Assembly: GCA_025457915.1 (NCBI GenBank)
Contig: JALOTL010000006.1
Location: 62,001 to 126,000, forward strand
DNA length: 64,000 nucleotides
Direction: 5' to 3'
Source: Spirochaetota bacterium
GTDB lineage: Bacteria; Spirochaetota; UBA4802; UBA5550
Shown: positions 8,706 to 17,751 of the stretch, one piece after another
How positions within the stretch are numbered: position 1 is the first letter of the stretch
Layout: each line of letters opens with the position of its first letter
Translations under genes and position numbers: made by a program
The notes under the pieces: generated by a model
What the model saw: the letters and a program-made list of their open reading frames with translations, nothing else
Databases searched by the model: none
Told to the model about the DNA's origin: nothing

Positions 8706-9755
8706 ATGACGCCATGTGAAAAATACATCAACGAACTAATCCGCATAATGAAAATTATTGAAAAAATCCAGCGAATATTCCATCCCCCGCTTATTGACAG
8801 GATCCGGGAGGAGCTGAAGCCGATTCATGAAAAAATAAAAATACTGCATGAAGGTTTTGAAAAAATATCCTCTGATTGCGACCGCCATAATGCCGAACAT
8901 GTTTCAACGGCATTTGATGCCGTGAAAAAATTCATCGGGTTGATGATATCAGCCAGCAGCACCGAGATCAACAGTCTCCTGATCGATGTATTCAAGGCCT
9001 ACCATAAATTCTCGGAATCGCAGGAAAGTCTTTTCAGGGCCAGAACGATTTCTATAATCGATGATTATTTTCTTATGGATGGTTTTCGTACCGGTGACCC
9101 GGCAAAACCGGGAGTGGACTTAACCGGCGAATCGATTGTTTTTTCATCGGTCTCTGGATCCGGAGAATATGCGAGAGGCGCGTCGGCCGTATATTGTCCC
9201 GGGATTCCAAACGAGGCGGGGAAACCGATGCTGGTTGCACTGCACGGCGGATTCAGCCACGGCAGGGATTTCATTTGGACCTGGCTCAGAGAGGCCAGAA
9301 GCATGGGGTTCATCCTGACGACGCCCACCTCGATCGGACCCACCTGGTCGATCCATGATCCGGCCCTTGAAATCGAAAATCTTTCGAGCATCATCAGCGA
9401 GGTTTCTTTGAAGTATAATGCCGATGTAAACCGGATTTATTTGACTGGATTTTCAGACGGCGGAACCTTCGCACTGAAATGCGCAATAGAGGGAGGGCTT
9501 CCATTCGCCGCTACGGCATGCGTTTCATCAGCCCTGCCCCCGGTAGACCTGCGTTCCGCATCCGGCAAAAAAATATACTGGATACACGGTGCATGGGACT
9601 GGATGTTCCAGGCCGGGAGGGCCGATAGGGAGTCATCCCTTCTAAGGTCTGCCGGTGCGGATATTCAATTTAAAATCATAAAAGACCTTTCACACGCCTA
9701 CCCGAGGGAGGAAAATCCTGGAATAATAAAATGGTTCATGTCAAAAACGACCTGA
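8706..9755 (+). CDS. Esterase-like alpha/beta hydrolase with helical N-terminal domain
   Basis: 349 residues. Residues 1-115 are charged and helical with no recognised domain. Residues about 150-345 form an alpha/beta hydrolase: oxyanion-hole HG in ALHGG, nucleophile elbow GFSDGG, an acidic residue in the WIHGAWDWMF region and the C-terminal His in DLSHAYP. The elbow and spacing resemble the phospholipase/carboxylesterase and polyhydroxybutyrate-depolymerase-like group. No signal peptide, so probably cytoplasmic. An AAGGA ribosome site precedes the start. The substrate is unknown, and the N-terminal part may be an oligomerisation or binding module. Confidence 0.82.
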   Translation: MTPCEKYINELIRIMKIIEKIQRIFHPPLIDRIREELKPIHEKIKILHEGFEKISSDCDRHNAEHVSTAFDAVKKFIGLMISASSTEINSLLIDVFKAYHKFSESQESLFRARTISIIDDYFLMDGFRTGDPAKPGVDLTGESIVFSSVSGSGEYARGASAVYCPGIPNEAGKPMLVALHGGFSHGRDFIWTWLREARSMGFILTTPTSIGPTWSIHDPALEIENLSSIISEVSLKYNADVNRIYLTGFSDGGTFALKCAIEGGLPFAATACVSSALPPVDLRSASGKKIYWIHGAWDWMFQAGRADRESSLLRSAGADIQFKIIKDLSHAYPREENPGIIKWFMSKTT

Positions 9756-9799
9756 TCCAATCCGGCCGCGCAACTCGTCTCATACGCCGCTTAAGTAAT

Positions 9800-10573
9800 T
9801 CAATTAAAACCCTGACAGAAGGCATCGAAATTCATTGCGACTGCCTCGTGGTTGTACCCCCCTTCCAGCAGGGCGTATCTTCTTCCCGAGCATATTTTTT
9901 CAGAATAGACCTTCATCAGTCTGCCCAGCTCGGTATAATCCTCAGGGTACAGGAGATTCCCCCAGTCGTCAATTCCCTGGTCGAAGCCTGCGGAAGCCGC
10001 GAATATATCGGCATCCTTCAGGGATTCCATATACGCTTTCACCTCCCTGATATAATCAGATCTGCCGATCGAATGGGGATTCAGTATTGATACACGGAAT
10101 CCATCGCCTCTCTTTTCGAGAATATTAATGTTTCCGTCTCCGGTATGGAGGTCGAAATCAAGCACGAAGGCCGACTTAATCTTGCCTTCGTAAAATAATC
10201 TCAGAAGGCTTATGCTGATGTTATTGAAAAAGCAGAAACCCCAGCAGGAATCCGAGGATGCATGGTGTCCGGGAGGTCTTATCACGGCAAATGAAGGATT
10301 ACCCTTATAAGCCTCCACTGCAGCCGTTATTGATGCCCCGGCCGCAAGGGCAGAAAGTTCAAACAGAAGACCGTCCATGCTGATTCTTTCAAGATGCCTG
10401 ATGGTATGCGCGCGGAGAACATCTTCATCTTTTGCCGGCACCGGCGTAATGACTTCATACAATTTTTTATTCTTATTAACGATTTCCATTATCCCGTCCA
10501 GCCTGCCTTTTGCAGCGGCCGGATCAGTAGAATATTCCGAGTTGTTAAATTTATCATCAAACACGATCTTCAT
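9800..10573 (-). CDS. Histone-deacetylase-family zinc amidohydrolase
   Basis: 257 residues, arginase/deacetylase fold. Bacterial members hydrolyse acetyl or other acyl amides (acetylpolyamines, acetyl-lysine and similar). Visible signatures: RPPGHHA with the His103-His104 pair, GFCFFNN, zinc ligands Asp141 and His143 in DFDLHTGDG, a third ligand Asp198 in SAGFD, and EGGYN near the C-terminus. It is on the short side (families run about 300-370 residues), with the N-terminal region trimmed. The active site is complete. The GGCGG before the start may act as a weak ribosome site. Convergent with the esterase gene, 44 bases apart. Substrate unknown. Confidence 0.87.
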   Translation of the reverse strand: MKIVFDDKFNNSEYSTDPAAAKGRLDGIMEIVNKNKKLYEVITPVPAKDEDVLRAHTIRHLERISMDGLLFELSALAAGASITAAVEAYKGNPSFAVIRPPGHHASSDSCWGFCFFNNISISLLRLFYEGKIKSAFVLDFDLHTGDGNINILEKRGDGFRVSILNPHSIGRSDYIREVKAYMESLKDADIFAASAGFDQGIDDWGNLLYPEDYTELGRLMKVYSEKICSGRRYALLEGGYNHEAVAMNFDAFCQGFN

Positions 10574-10664
10574 TTTTTACCGCCAAAAAATTGTTATCAT
10601 GATATAAATAAACACTGCACGTGGGATTTTTCAAGAATTTAATTGTCAATAAAGCGGGTGTTTT

Positions 10665-11143
10665 ATGTAAAATGCTTGATATTTCTATCACGTTTTTGCC
10701 ACTGCAAAAAACTGCAGGCGATTAACGATCTAAAGGGCACAAATATGGATATCCTCCTGCTTGATGTCACAAAGGGAGAATCAATCAGGAAATGCGTCGG
10801 TGATGGAATTAAAAAGTCAGGCAGGAATCGACGTTCTTGTAAACATCGCCGGATACGGCCTCATGGGACAGGCGATAGATGTCCCACATGAAGATATGAT
10901 ACAGCAATTTGATACGAATCTCTTCGGGGCACCGGCTTTGATAAAGAAAGTCGCGCCAACCATGAATGAAAAAAACACAGAAGATATTGAAAGTGGGCCG
11001 CCGGTCTATGTTTATTCCGATGCTGGCGAAATTACCACGGTTCTTCATGGACAGTATCCTGCGAAAAAAAATCGGATTAAATTAAATCCGCGGGAAATTA
11101 TTTTATTCAGCACCCTGTTGCAAATCCATAAGTTAACAATTAA
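10665..11143 (+). pseudogene. Broken short-chain dehydrogenase/reductase
   Basis: A classical SDR sequence is split between two frames. DILLLDVTKGESIRKC ends in one frame and IDVLVNIAGYGLMG continues in another; deleting one A near 10826 (AGGAATC to AGGATC) joins them as KKSG-RIDVLVN. The N-terminal Rossmann motif is missing, and after LIKKVAPTM the central part with the catalytic Tyr-x-x-x-Lys is absent. What follows (LNPREIILFSTLL) resembles an SDR C-terminus. So the gene has a frameshift, a 5' loss and an internal deletion, and cannot make an active enzyme. Its 3' end runs into the acyltransferase gene on the other strand. Boundaries are approximate. Confidence 0.75.
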
Positions 11144-12211
11144 TCAAACAGAAACAGATTTACCAACCAATACAGGAAAATATTTGTTTAGTATATAATT
11201 AAAAGGCCACAAAACGAGCAATGAAATCGCGGTTAGAATGGTTGAACTTAATAATATTTGAAAATTATTATCTATATCCACAAAGGGTTTAATTGCATTA
11301 ATAACCGCTAGATTGGTAAAATGGTATTCTATGCCGTTCAGGCAGAAAAATGTGAGGGAAAACACACCAAGATACAATAAAGATTTGATTTGTGGAAGAG
11401 CTAAGGATAAAAAAATCAGCATTATTGTGCCGGCAAATGACGTCAATAGAAAGTACCCGGGATTTCCGTATAACGACGCGAACATCGTTACGACTTTTGT
11501 GAGGCTGATGTTATTCAAGTCATAAGTTAAATAAACCAGCGCAAACATGATCAAGGAGCAGGATAAAAAGAGTAATTTAATTTTAGCGGCAGAAAAATCA
11601 ACATCCGCATATGAATTATAAAGCATTCTAAAAAGATACCCGGACAAATAGAAGCCGTAAGGAACAAGGATTAATCTTGGAATATAGAGAATTCCTATAA
11701 CATGCTCAGAAAGATAAAAACCTCCCGCGAAAAATAATAAAATAATAATTAATATTTTCCATATCTCTTTTATTTTTTTCCATATCAATAACTGTATCAC
11801 TTCAATGAAAAACAAGCAAATCAAAAACCATGTGACATTGTTGAAGGTCGGTATTCCTATAAAAAGAAAAAGAAACTTTAATGCAAAAATTTTTAAATCG
11901 AAAGTTCCGGTCAAATTTGAAATAACCAATTCAATTAACGCGTTTATTACATTAAAAAAAAGAACAGGGAGAAGTCTCGATGAAATTAATTTCTTTATCT
12001 GTCCGGTTTTTGATAATGTATCATTATATTTATACATGAACCCTGAAATAAAAAAGAAAAATTGAATAATAAACGAACATATGAATTTAACCTGATATTG
12101 AGAAGCCGTGAAATCCAGTTTGTCAAACCACTGTGACATGTGAACATAGGCAACAAGAAAGATACCGATTCCTTTTGCCATATCAAGCCAAGCTATTCTT
12201 TCTTTATTCAT
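11144..12211 (-). CDS. Acyltransferase-3 family membrane protein (copy 1)
   Basis: 355 residues. It begins with the ERIAWLDMAKGIGIFLVAYVH signature of acyltransferase-3/OafA-like and fucose-acetylase-like proteins, followed by about ten membrane spans. Such enzymes transfer acetyl or other acyl groups to extracytoplasmic sugars of surface glycans. The candidate catalytic His is in the first span (VHMSQW). A second paralogue lies 120 bases upstream on the same strand. The gene is markedly more AT-rich than the surrounding housekeeping genes, consistent with acquisition from elsewhere. The acceptor is unknown. Confidence 0.85.
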   Translation of the reverse strand: MNKERIAWLDMAKGIGIFLVAYVHMSQWFDKLDFTASQYQVKFICSFIIQFFFFISGFMYKYNDTLSKTGQIKKLISSRLLPVLFFNVINALIELVISNLTGTFDLKIFALKFLFLFIGIPTFNNVTWFLICLFFIEVIQLLIWKKIKEIWKILIIILLFFAGGFYLSEHVIGILYIPRLILVPYGFYLSGYLFRMLYNSYADVDFSAAKIKLLFLSCSLIMFALVYLTYDLNNISLTKVVTMFASLYGNPGYFLLTSFAGTIMLIFLSLALPQIKSLLYLGVFSLTFFCLNGIEYHFTNLAVINAIKPFVDIDNNFQILLSSTILTAISLLVLWPFNYILNKYFPVLVGKSVSV

Positions 12212-12331
12212 CCGTTTTCCCGTTGAACATTTTAAAATGATTAATTAAAAAATAATAAATTTATTTTGAACTCATTTAATTGAAAAAAAGGCCCTTGAAA
12301 TATCAGTAATATTTTAATCCTGTATCAGAAT

Positions 12332-13417
12332 TCAAGTCCTGTTTATAATCGGGCCCTTAACAAAAGGTTTTCCTATAAGTTGAGGAAAATATTTATTTAA
12401 CAAATAAACGAATGGCGTTGTCGCTAATAATGAAATTATTACAAGCGTGGCAACGACAGGAATGATGTAATAGAACTCATTTCCATAGATCAAATCTTTG
12501 GTGTATCCGGCGAGATTGTGATCAATAAAATGATATTCTATTCCATTAACACAAAAATATGTCAGTGAATTAATTCCAATATAGAGAGCGAATCTAAATC
12601 TCGGTATGATCATCGAAATTGAAAGCATCATGCATATTCCCGAAAAGGATGTTATTAAAAAAAGAAAGGGGTTCCCATAAATGGAAGCGTGCATCACTAT
12701 GATGCCTTCTTTATAAGGCATATTTAAATCATATGTGAAATAGATAATAAAGAAAAATGCGATGGATACCGGAACCATTAATAATTTAAATTTGATATTT
12801 GAAACATCTAAATTGATTCGATCATATGCTTGCTTAAACAAATAACCAGTCAGATAAAATCCATATGGAACGAGCATTAGTCTGATAATATACATAAAAT
12901 TATAAAAATGAGTCGAAAGTATCAGTCCCACTGTAAAACTAAGAACAATTACAACGGCGATTTTCCATGCTTTATCGCCAAAGTATTTCCAGATAAAAAT
13001 CTGAAGCACTTCAATTAAAAACAGACAGATCAGGAACCATGTCGGATTGTTAAATGCGGGAATTCCTATAAAAACAACAAGGATTTTAAGGAAAAAATAT
13101 TTTACGTCAAACGTGCCGTTGATATTTCCGATAACAGCCTCCACGCCTGCACTGAAAAAATTGAAAAAAAGGACCGGAATAAGCCTGGATAAAGCCAGAA
13201 TTTTTATCTGCTCTTTTTTTGTTATATCATCTTTATATTTATAAATAAAACCTGATATAAAAAAGAAGAATTGGATGATGCAGTTTTCTAAAAATTTTTG
13301 CTGTTCAAATGAATTATAAAAAAATACTTTATAGCACTGAACCAGATGTACATAAAATACTAAAATAATTCCGAAAGCTTTTGCTGCGTCCAGCCATTGA
13401 ATTCTTTCTTTTGGCAT
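12332..13417 (-). CDS. Acyltransferase-3 family membrane protein (copy 2)
   Basis: 361 residues, clearly paralogous to its downstream neighbour along the whole length: the same ERIQWLDAAKAFGIILVFYVH start, the same FFFISGFIYKYKD segment, the same NPTWFLICLF segment and the same end (LNKYFPQLIGKP). The two probably arose by tandem duplication and then diverged considerably. About ten predicted membrane spans; the candidate catalytic His is in YVHLVQ. Also strongly AT-rich. An AAAGGATT-like site precedes the ATG. Probable role: O-acylation of an envelope polysaccharide or lipid-linked sugar. Acceptor unknown. Confidence 0.85.
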   Translation of the reverse strand: MPKERIQWLDAAKAFGIILVFYVHLVQCYKVFFYNSFEQQKFLENCIIQFFFFISGFIYKYKDDITKKEQIKILALSRLIPVLFFNFFSAGVEAVIGNINGTFDVKYFFLKILVVFIGIPAFNNPTWFLICLFLIEVLQIFIWKYFGDKAWKIAVVIVLSFTVGLILSTHFYNFMYIIRLMLVPYGFYLTGYLFKQAYDRINLDVSNIKFKLLMVPVSIAFFFIIYFTYDLNMPYKEGIIVMHASIYGNPFLFLITSFSGICMMLSISMIIPRFRFALYIGINSLTYFCVNGIEYHFIDHNLAGYTKDLIYGNEFYYIIPVVATLVIISLLATTPFVYLLNKYFPQLIGKPFVKGPIINRT

Positions 13418-13476
13418 AATTAAATCCTTTTTAGATTACATCATTTTTTTTCAGTTTATTTTTTTTCGTTTTTAAA

Positions 13477-13731
13477 TCAATAAATTTTTTTTACCGTATC
13501 CAGCGTGCCTTCCAGGCTTGTGCCCGGGGGCGTTTCTATTTCAACTATGAATTCACCGAAATTCGGTTCCGGATAGAATGTCTTTTTTATGAATACCGAA
13601 GACCCGAGACTCAGTATGAAAACAGCCGAGCAAACAAGTATGATCCTGATCGGGTGGTCCAGCGTATACCGCCTTCTTATTACTGATTTGGATATATCTA
13701 AATGCGAAGATAATGAAAATATTATCAACAA
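13477..13731 (-). pseudogene. Fragment of an RND (HAE1/AcrB-like) efflux transporter
   Basis: Only about 84 residues survive. A hydrophobic span preceded by HPIRIILV and followed by FYPEPNFGEFIVEIETPPGTS matches the junction between a transmembrane helix and the porter domain in RND pumps, whose full length exceeds 1000 residues. It stops right after TVKKIY, with no RND sequence on either side. With the broken SDR on the far side of the acyltransferases it marks this patch as eroded. Confidence 0.72.
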
Positions 13732-13847
13732 AATTTTAAACGATTACAAATAAAACCGCAATGTCATGCTAAAAAAAATCGGGAAAGATTGGAATGGTGA
13801 TGCAAAATTTTCCGGCAGTACGGTCTGGGGTTTAATGCATTATAACT

Positions 13848-15275
13848 TCAGTCGCTCACGGGTTGTTTTTTCATCATCACTATGAGGGTAAAATCGTCCT
13901 TTATTTCGGCTTCATCGATATGCGATTCAAATCTTTCCAGGATGAACTTCAATATCTCCTCTGAATTTCCGAAAGGTGCATCCTCAATCGCAGACATGAG
14001 CCTGTTTTTTCCGAAGGATTCCAGATAGCGGTTTTTGCTTTCCAGAAGGCAATCCGTATAAACAATCATAGCGTCTCCTGGATTTATCTTAAACCGCAGT
14101 TCCTCGGCCGTATTTTTAAAGAGGTTTACTCCAAGCGGAGTGCCCCTGTAATTCCTCCCCTCTATCTCTATTATCTCCGCTGCTCCGCTGGAAGCTTTTT
14201 TCATGATGAGTTCCGGATGGCCGGCATTGATATATTCAATATTATCTTCGCTGAACCTTAGCAGGACGCATGAAAGATAACTGTCGAGCCCTGAAATTTC
14301 ATTTGAAATGCTGTCATCGACCGCCAGCAGTACGTCGTTAAGTCCGCTCTTTGTCATCCTGCTGTAGTATCTGAAAATGATCGGCTTAACGATCATCGTG
14401 AGCAGGGCAGATGAGACTCCATGGCCTGAAACATCAAAAAGGGTCATGCCGGTCAGTTTTTCCTTGTCGAAATAAAAATCGTAAAAATCGCCAGACACTC
14501 CATACTTCGGCCTGAAATCAAGGGCGATGTCCCATCCGTCAATTTTTTCCGGGAGAGCGGGCAGAAACGCCCTCTGGACCTGGGCCGCGAAATCAATTTC
14601 GTAACCGGCGGATTCATTCACCTTTTCAAGTGCTTTGTTGTAATTGATAATCCTTTTATTCATATCCTCGAGAAGGACCCGTCCTGAAATTATTTTTTCT
14701 TTCTGGATATTAATCTGCCGGGCGACATAGGCCATTATTATCAGGGCCGGCAGGAAACAGAACGTGTAAAACACCTCGTGTATAAATGATCCCCCCTGTG
14801 CGAGATAGTATATTGCATAGTATGACATCAATATCTGGGAAAGCGCGGAGCTTATTGAAATCATGAGTGATTCAATGTAATCGGTAAAAGGCAGCTCTAT
14901 CGTTATTGCCACAAGTGCGAAAATAAGCGCGATCGTCCTGAATTCTTCGAGCTTGATCACTGCAATGGAATACATGGATATGTATAACGCGAATTCAAGG
15001 AAAAAAATAATCGAGGCCATGCGTTCAGTAACATTGCCGACCCGCCTGAGGAACAAAATAAACAGGATGGTCCCGATATTAACCACCAGTGAGAGTATTA
15101 AAATATCGACATATTTAATCGTGGAGAGTTCAAGCGCCCTTGCGATGCAGGCTATGGACCCGACTATAATATATCCTATAAGGGCATTGATGCTCATGTT
15201 GAGCATCCTCTTACGGTAGTTGAGACTTTTATTTATTGAATTGATCATTCTATTTGAAAATTTTGTATTATACAT
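13848..15275 (-). CDS. Membrane-bound SpoIIE/RsbU-type PP2C phosphatase
   Basis: 475 residues. The first 190 residues contain about six membrane spans, then a short coiled linker, then a PPM phosphatase domain (about 235-470). The metal-binding and catalytic acidic residues are visible in SGDFYDF, DVSGHG, YTDCLLE and DDFTLIV, and INAGHPE is typical of the RsbU/SpoIIE group. Such enzymes dephosphorylate anti-anti-sigma-factor (STAS) proteins in partner-switching stress pathways. No STAS or RsbW-like kinase gene is in the window, so its partner lies elsewhere. The alternative start at residue 10 would shorten the N-terminus slightly. Divergent from the HD-domain gene. Confidence 0.88.
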   Translation of the reverse strand: MYNTKFSNRMINSINKSLNYRKRMLNMSINALIGYIIVGSIACIARALELSTIKYVDILILSLVVNIGTILFILFLRRVGNVTERMASIIFFLEFALYISMYSIAVIKLEEFRTIALIFALVAITIELPFTDYIESLMISISSALSQILMSYYAIYYLAQGGSFIHEVFYTFCFLPALIIMAYVARQINIQKEKIISGRVLLEDMNKRIINYNKALEKVNESAGYEIDFAAQVQRAFLPALPEKIDGWDIALDFRPKYGVSGDFYDFYFDKEKLTGMTLFDVSGHGVSSALLTMIVKPIIFRYYSRMTKSGLNDVLLAVDDSISNEISGLDSYLSCVLLRFSEDNIEYINAGHPELIMKKASSGAAEIIEIEGRNYRGTPLGVNLFKNTAEELRFKINPGDAMIVYTDCLLESKNRYLESFGKNRLMSAIEDAPFGNSEEILKFILERFESHIDEAEIKDDFTLIVMMKKQPVSD

Positions 15276-15367
15276 ATATAATTAAAAAAAGTATAAATAA
15301 TTTCAATCAATTTATATTTATAAAACAGATATCTTTATTCATAAATATTAAAATAAAGGGGTTATTA

Positions 15368-15928
15368 ATGGAAAACAAACGCGATCAGGCGATAAATCTA
15401 TTAAAAACATACGTAAAAAGTGAAAATATGCTTAAACACTCCCTTGCATCAGAGGCGGTTATGAAAGGAATCGCGGTGGAGCTGGGCATGGATGAAGAAA
15501 AATGGGGTCTTGCGGGTCTTTTGCATGATATAGACATAGAACTCGTCAATAATGATCTTTCAAGACATGGGCTTGAAGCGGAACATATTTTAAAAACCGC
15601 CGGTTTCGATATCGAGATAATTGAAGCAGTAAAAATGCATAATGAAACGTCTCACGGCCTTAAGAGATACGCCGTTTTCCACCATGCTCTGGCCGCGGGT
15701 GAAACCATGACGGGGCTGATAACCGCCACGGCGCTTGTCTACCCCGATAAAAGACTTGAGAGCGTAAAAGTTAAATCCATTACAAAAAGAATGAAAGAAA
15801 AAGCATTCGCAGCTTCCGTCAACAGGGAAACCATCATGGAATGTGAAAATATCGGCATCCCGATAGAAAGATTCGCAGAGATTTGCCTTGAATCGATGAA
15901 GGGTATCAGCGGACTGCTGGGCCTTTAA
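15368..15928 (+). CDS. HD-domain hydrolase
   Basis: 186 residues from ATG 15368, chosen because AAAGGGG sits just upstream; the frame is open further 5' but that part is low-complexity. HD phosphohydrolase signatures: His24 (MLKHSLASE), His53-Asp54 (LLHDID) and a later pair of His residues in MHNE and FHHAL. The family cleaves phosphate esters of nucleotides or phosphodiesters with divalent metals; this subgroup is often annotated simply as HDIG or HD-domain protein. Cytoplasmic. Divergent from the SpoIIE-type phosphatase. Substrate unknown. Confidence 0.83.
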   Translation: MENKRDQAINLLKTYVKSENMLKHSLASEAVMKGIAVELGMDEEKWGLAGLLHDIDIELVNNDLSRHGLEAEHILKTAGFDIEIIEAVKMHNETSHGLKRYAVFHHALAAGETMTGLITATALVYPDKRLESVKVKSITKRMKEKAFAASVNRETIMECENIGIPIERFAEICLESMKGISGLLGL

Positions 15929-15944
15929 AAATCTTCCGATCGGC

Positions 15945-16886
15945 TCATAATTTTAAAAATTGATATATGACCCTTGATACCTCGGGAGCACGGAGGTATC
16001 CGTAAAGCTTGTGAGGGTGTCTCCTGCCGTCCTTTTCGTAATTATTGTAAACAACAATATCTTCCGGTCCGAGACCCTTTGAGTTTTTTTCATAATCATT
16101 GGCGAGACTGTAATTAAGCGCGACCGGGTCATTAAGGTCCGCGAAATTGTACCACCTGCCGGTTATATTTTCCGGAGACGGCACCATTGCCCCCTTTCTG
16201 AATTCCTTTCCCATTTCTTCCATGTTCTTCTTCATTATCATCGGCAGACCAAGCGGGGATCCTATCGTAATGAATGTGTGTATTCCAATGTCCGGGAGCG
16301 ATTTTACCATCACGTCATACGCGATGATCGATCCCATTGAATGTCCGATCAGCATTATTTTCTTGTTCCTGTGCTTTTTCAGTATTGCAATAAGCCGGTC
16401 CCTGATTGCGTCCCTGGCCTCGAGGTTGGAGTATTTCAATACAGGACATTTCCTTCTCCAGTAATGATCAAGGTCCTTTAAAAGATTTCTGATCACTACA
16501 TCGGATATGAAGTCAAGCTTGATGAGGCCATTCTCCTTGAAAAACATTTCGTCGATTTTATCCTCAAGCTTGTCCCAGAGTTTCATTTTCAATCCGCTCG
16601 GCTTGAAGTTCTTATAGGCAGATGTGTCGCCCTTTATATACGGGTCATCCAGAAAGCATTCGCTGTTTTCGTCTTTTTCGCCGAAGCTCTGGGGTTTTTC
16701 ATGCATCAGGTCCGCCCAGTATGAGGATTCCATCCTGAAAAATTTTACAGGGGCATTTACATATGAAAACCCTTCTTTTATTGATTTTTTAGCCCATTTT
16801 TGAAGGAGCCTGCTGGACGGTTTGTTTGCAAGCCCATGAACCAGAATTATAATCTTTCTCTGAAAAATTTTATTAATTATTCCCAT
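15945..16886 (-). CDS. Lipase/esterase-like alpha/beta hydrolase
   Basis: About 313 residues from the ATG at 16886, favoured over the longer frame (to 16973) because CGGAG lies at ribosome-site distance. Features: IILVHGLA near residue 12 (oxyanion region), nucleophile elbow GHSMGS, TIGSPLGLP after it, an acid candidate in DLNDPV and a His in RRHPHKLYG near the C-terminus. The pattern resembles intracellular lipase or PGAP1-like hydrolases. A long charged insertion lies between the first strand and the elbow. No signal peptide. It follows the cysteine-rich gene on the same strand by 70 bases. Substrate unknown. Confidence 0.75.
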   Translation of the reverse strand: MGIINKIFQRKIIILVHGLANKPSSRLLQKWAKKSIKEGFSYVNAPVKFFRMESSYWADLMHEKPQSFGEKDENSECFLDDPYIKGDTSAYKNFKPSGLKMKLWDKLEDKIDEMFFKENGLIKLDFISDVVIRNLLKDLDHYWRRKCPVLKYSNLEARDAIRDRLIAILKKHRNKKIMLIGHSMGSIIAYDVMVKSLPDIGIHTFITIGSPLGLPMIMKKNMEEMGKEFRKGAMVPSPENITGRWYNFADLNDPVALNYSLANDYEKNSKGLGPEDIVVYNNYEKDGRRHPHKLYGYLRAPEVSRVIYQFLKL

Positions 16887-16956
16887 TTCAACTGCTCCGA
16901 ATATAGAATATTCATGAAAATGACAACACGGTTGGCGGCAGAACCACCCCCGCTTT

Positions 16957-17577
16957 TCATTCAAAATATGCATGAATCGAATGAATTACTGGATCAGATA
17001 TAACAAGTGATGCCAGTTTTCTTTTTATACCATCGATTGCATCGCAGTCAAGCATTTCCGGACGATTGAATTTTTTATGCAGTATTTTAAGGATGGAGGT
17101 TTCATAAATGGACAGACTGTAATAATACCAGTCACCGAATAATTCTGCCGCGAACAACACTTCATTGACGGTCAGTTCGCGACCGGCCCGGCAGGAGAAA
17201 TCCTTCCCGTAGTAATTGAAAAAGCAGTCCTGCTTTAATCCCGGGTCGCGGCTAAGGAGGCATCCGAGGCGTTTATCTTCTGCATATCCCAGGTATTGAC
17301 ATGCCGTCCCTTCAGGCCGGATTAACTGGAACTCGTATATTGCTTCAGTCCTGTTGGAGAGGTAAGACCCGGTCATGCTGTTCCTGCCGGACTGGATGCA
17401 GCGGACCAGGTATTCCCTGCTGAAATTTTTAAACAGTGACGACCTTGCGGCGTACATCCTGTCAAGTTCTTCAGTGTCAGCCCTGTAATTATGGCTTCCG
17501 CAGCACAGGGCGCAGGATGCGCCGCGCCCCGGCCTGCAGATATTCACGGATGATCCGCATCCTGAATTATTTTCCAT
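16957..17577 (-). CDS. Cysteine-rich (YkgJ-like) protein
   Basis: 206 residues with about thirteen cysteines. The cluster C-x7-C-x2-CC near the N-terminus (CRPGRGASCALCC) and later CQYLG, GCLL, DC and SC resemble the YkgJ/putative zinc- or iron-chelating family (CxxxCxxCC type), but the spacing differs and the match is partial. A metal centre, perhaps Fe-S, is likely; the function is unknown. No signal peptide. The start lies only 12 bases from the promoter of the divergently oriented tRNA-Val gene. It probably heads a two-gene unit with the lipase-like hydrolase. Confidence 0.65.
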   Translation of the reverse strand: MENNSGCGSSVNICRPGRGASCALCCGSHNYRADTEELDRMYAARSSLFKNFSREYLVRCIQSGRNSMTGSYLSNRTEAIYEFQLIRPEGTACQYLGYAEDKRLGCLLSRDPGLKQDCFFNYYGKDFSCRAGRELTVNEVLFAAELFGDWYYYSLSIYETSILKILHKKFNRPEMLDCDAIDGIKRKLASLVISDPVIHSIHAYFE

Positions 17578-17589
17578 GATATTTTATTA

Positions 17590-17618
17590 TTGACACGAAG
17601 TTCATTTAATATTATTTG
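17590..17618 (+). promoter_or_regulatory. Candidate promoter of tRNA-Val
   Basis: TTGACA at 17590-17595 and a weak TATTTG at 17613-17618 with a 17-base spacer, ending 8 bases before the mature tRNA start. The -35 region and following bases closely resemble those of the promoter at 29281. Confidence 0.4.
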
Positions 17619-17626
17619 AATCGCAT

Positions 17627-17700
17627 GGGCGATTAGCTCAGTCGGTTAGAGCGCCTGCCTCACATGCAGGAGGTCGTTGGTTCGAGTCCAATATCGCCCA
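17627..17700 (+). tRNA. tRNA-Val (anticodon CAC)
   Basis: A 74-base cloverleaf. The acceptor GGGCGAT pairs with ATCGCCC, the anticodon stem CCTGC/GCAGG encloses CTCACAT so the anticodon is CAC (reads GUG), and the T arm has the TTCGAGT loop. The discriminator is A. The 3' CCA is not encoded and must be added by nucleotidyltransferase. It stands alone, not in a tRNA cluster. Confidence 0.95.
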
Positions 17701-17751
17701 ATATTTCATCATACCTTCACACACGCAACCGGCAGGTCAATCGGGTTAATA

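Noticed and set aside
10761-11198. An apparently intact 145-residue protein
   Set aside because: It is the second half of a frameshifted SDR pseudogene and lacks catalytic residues.
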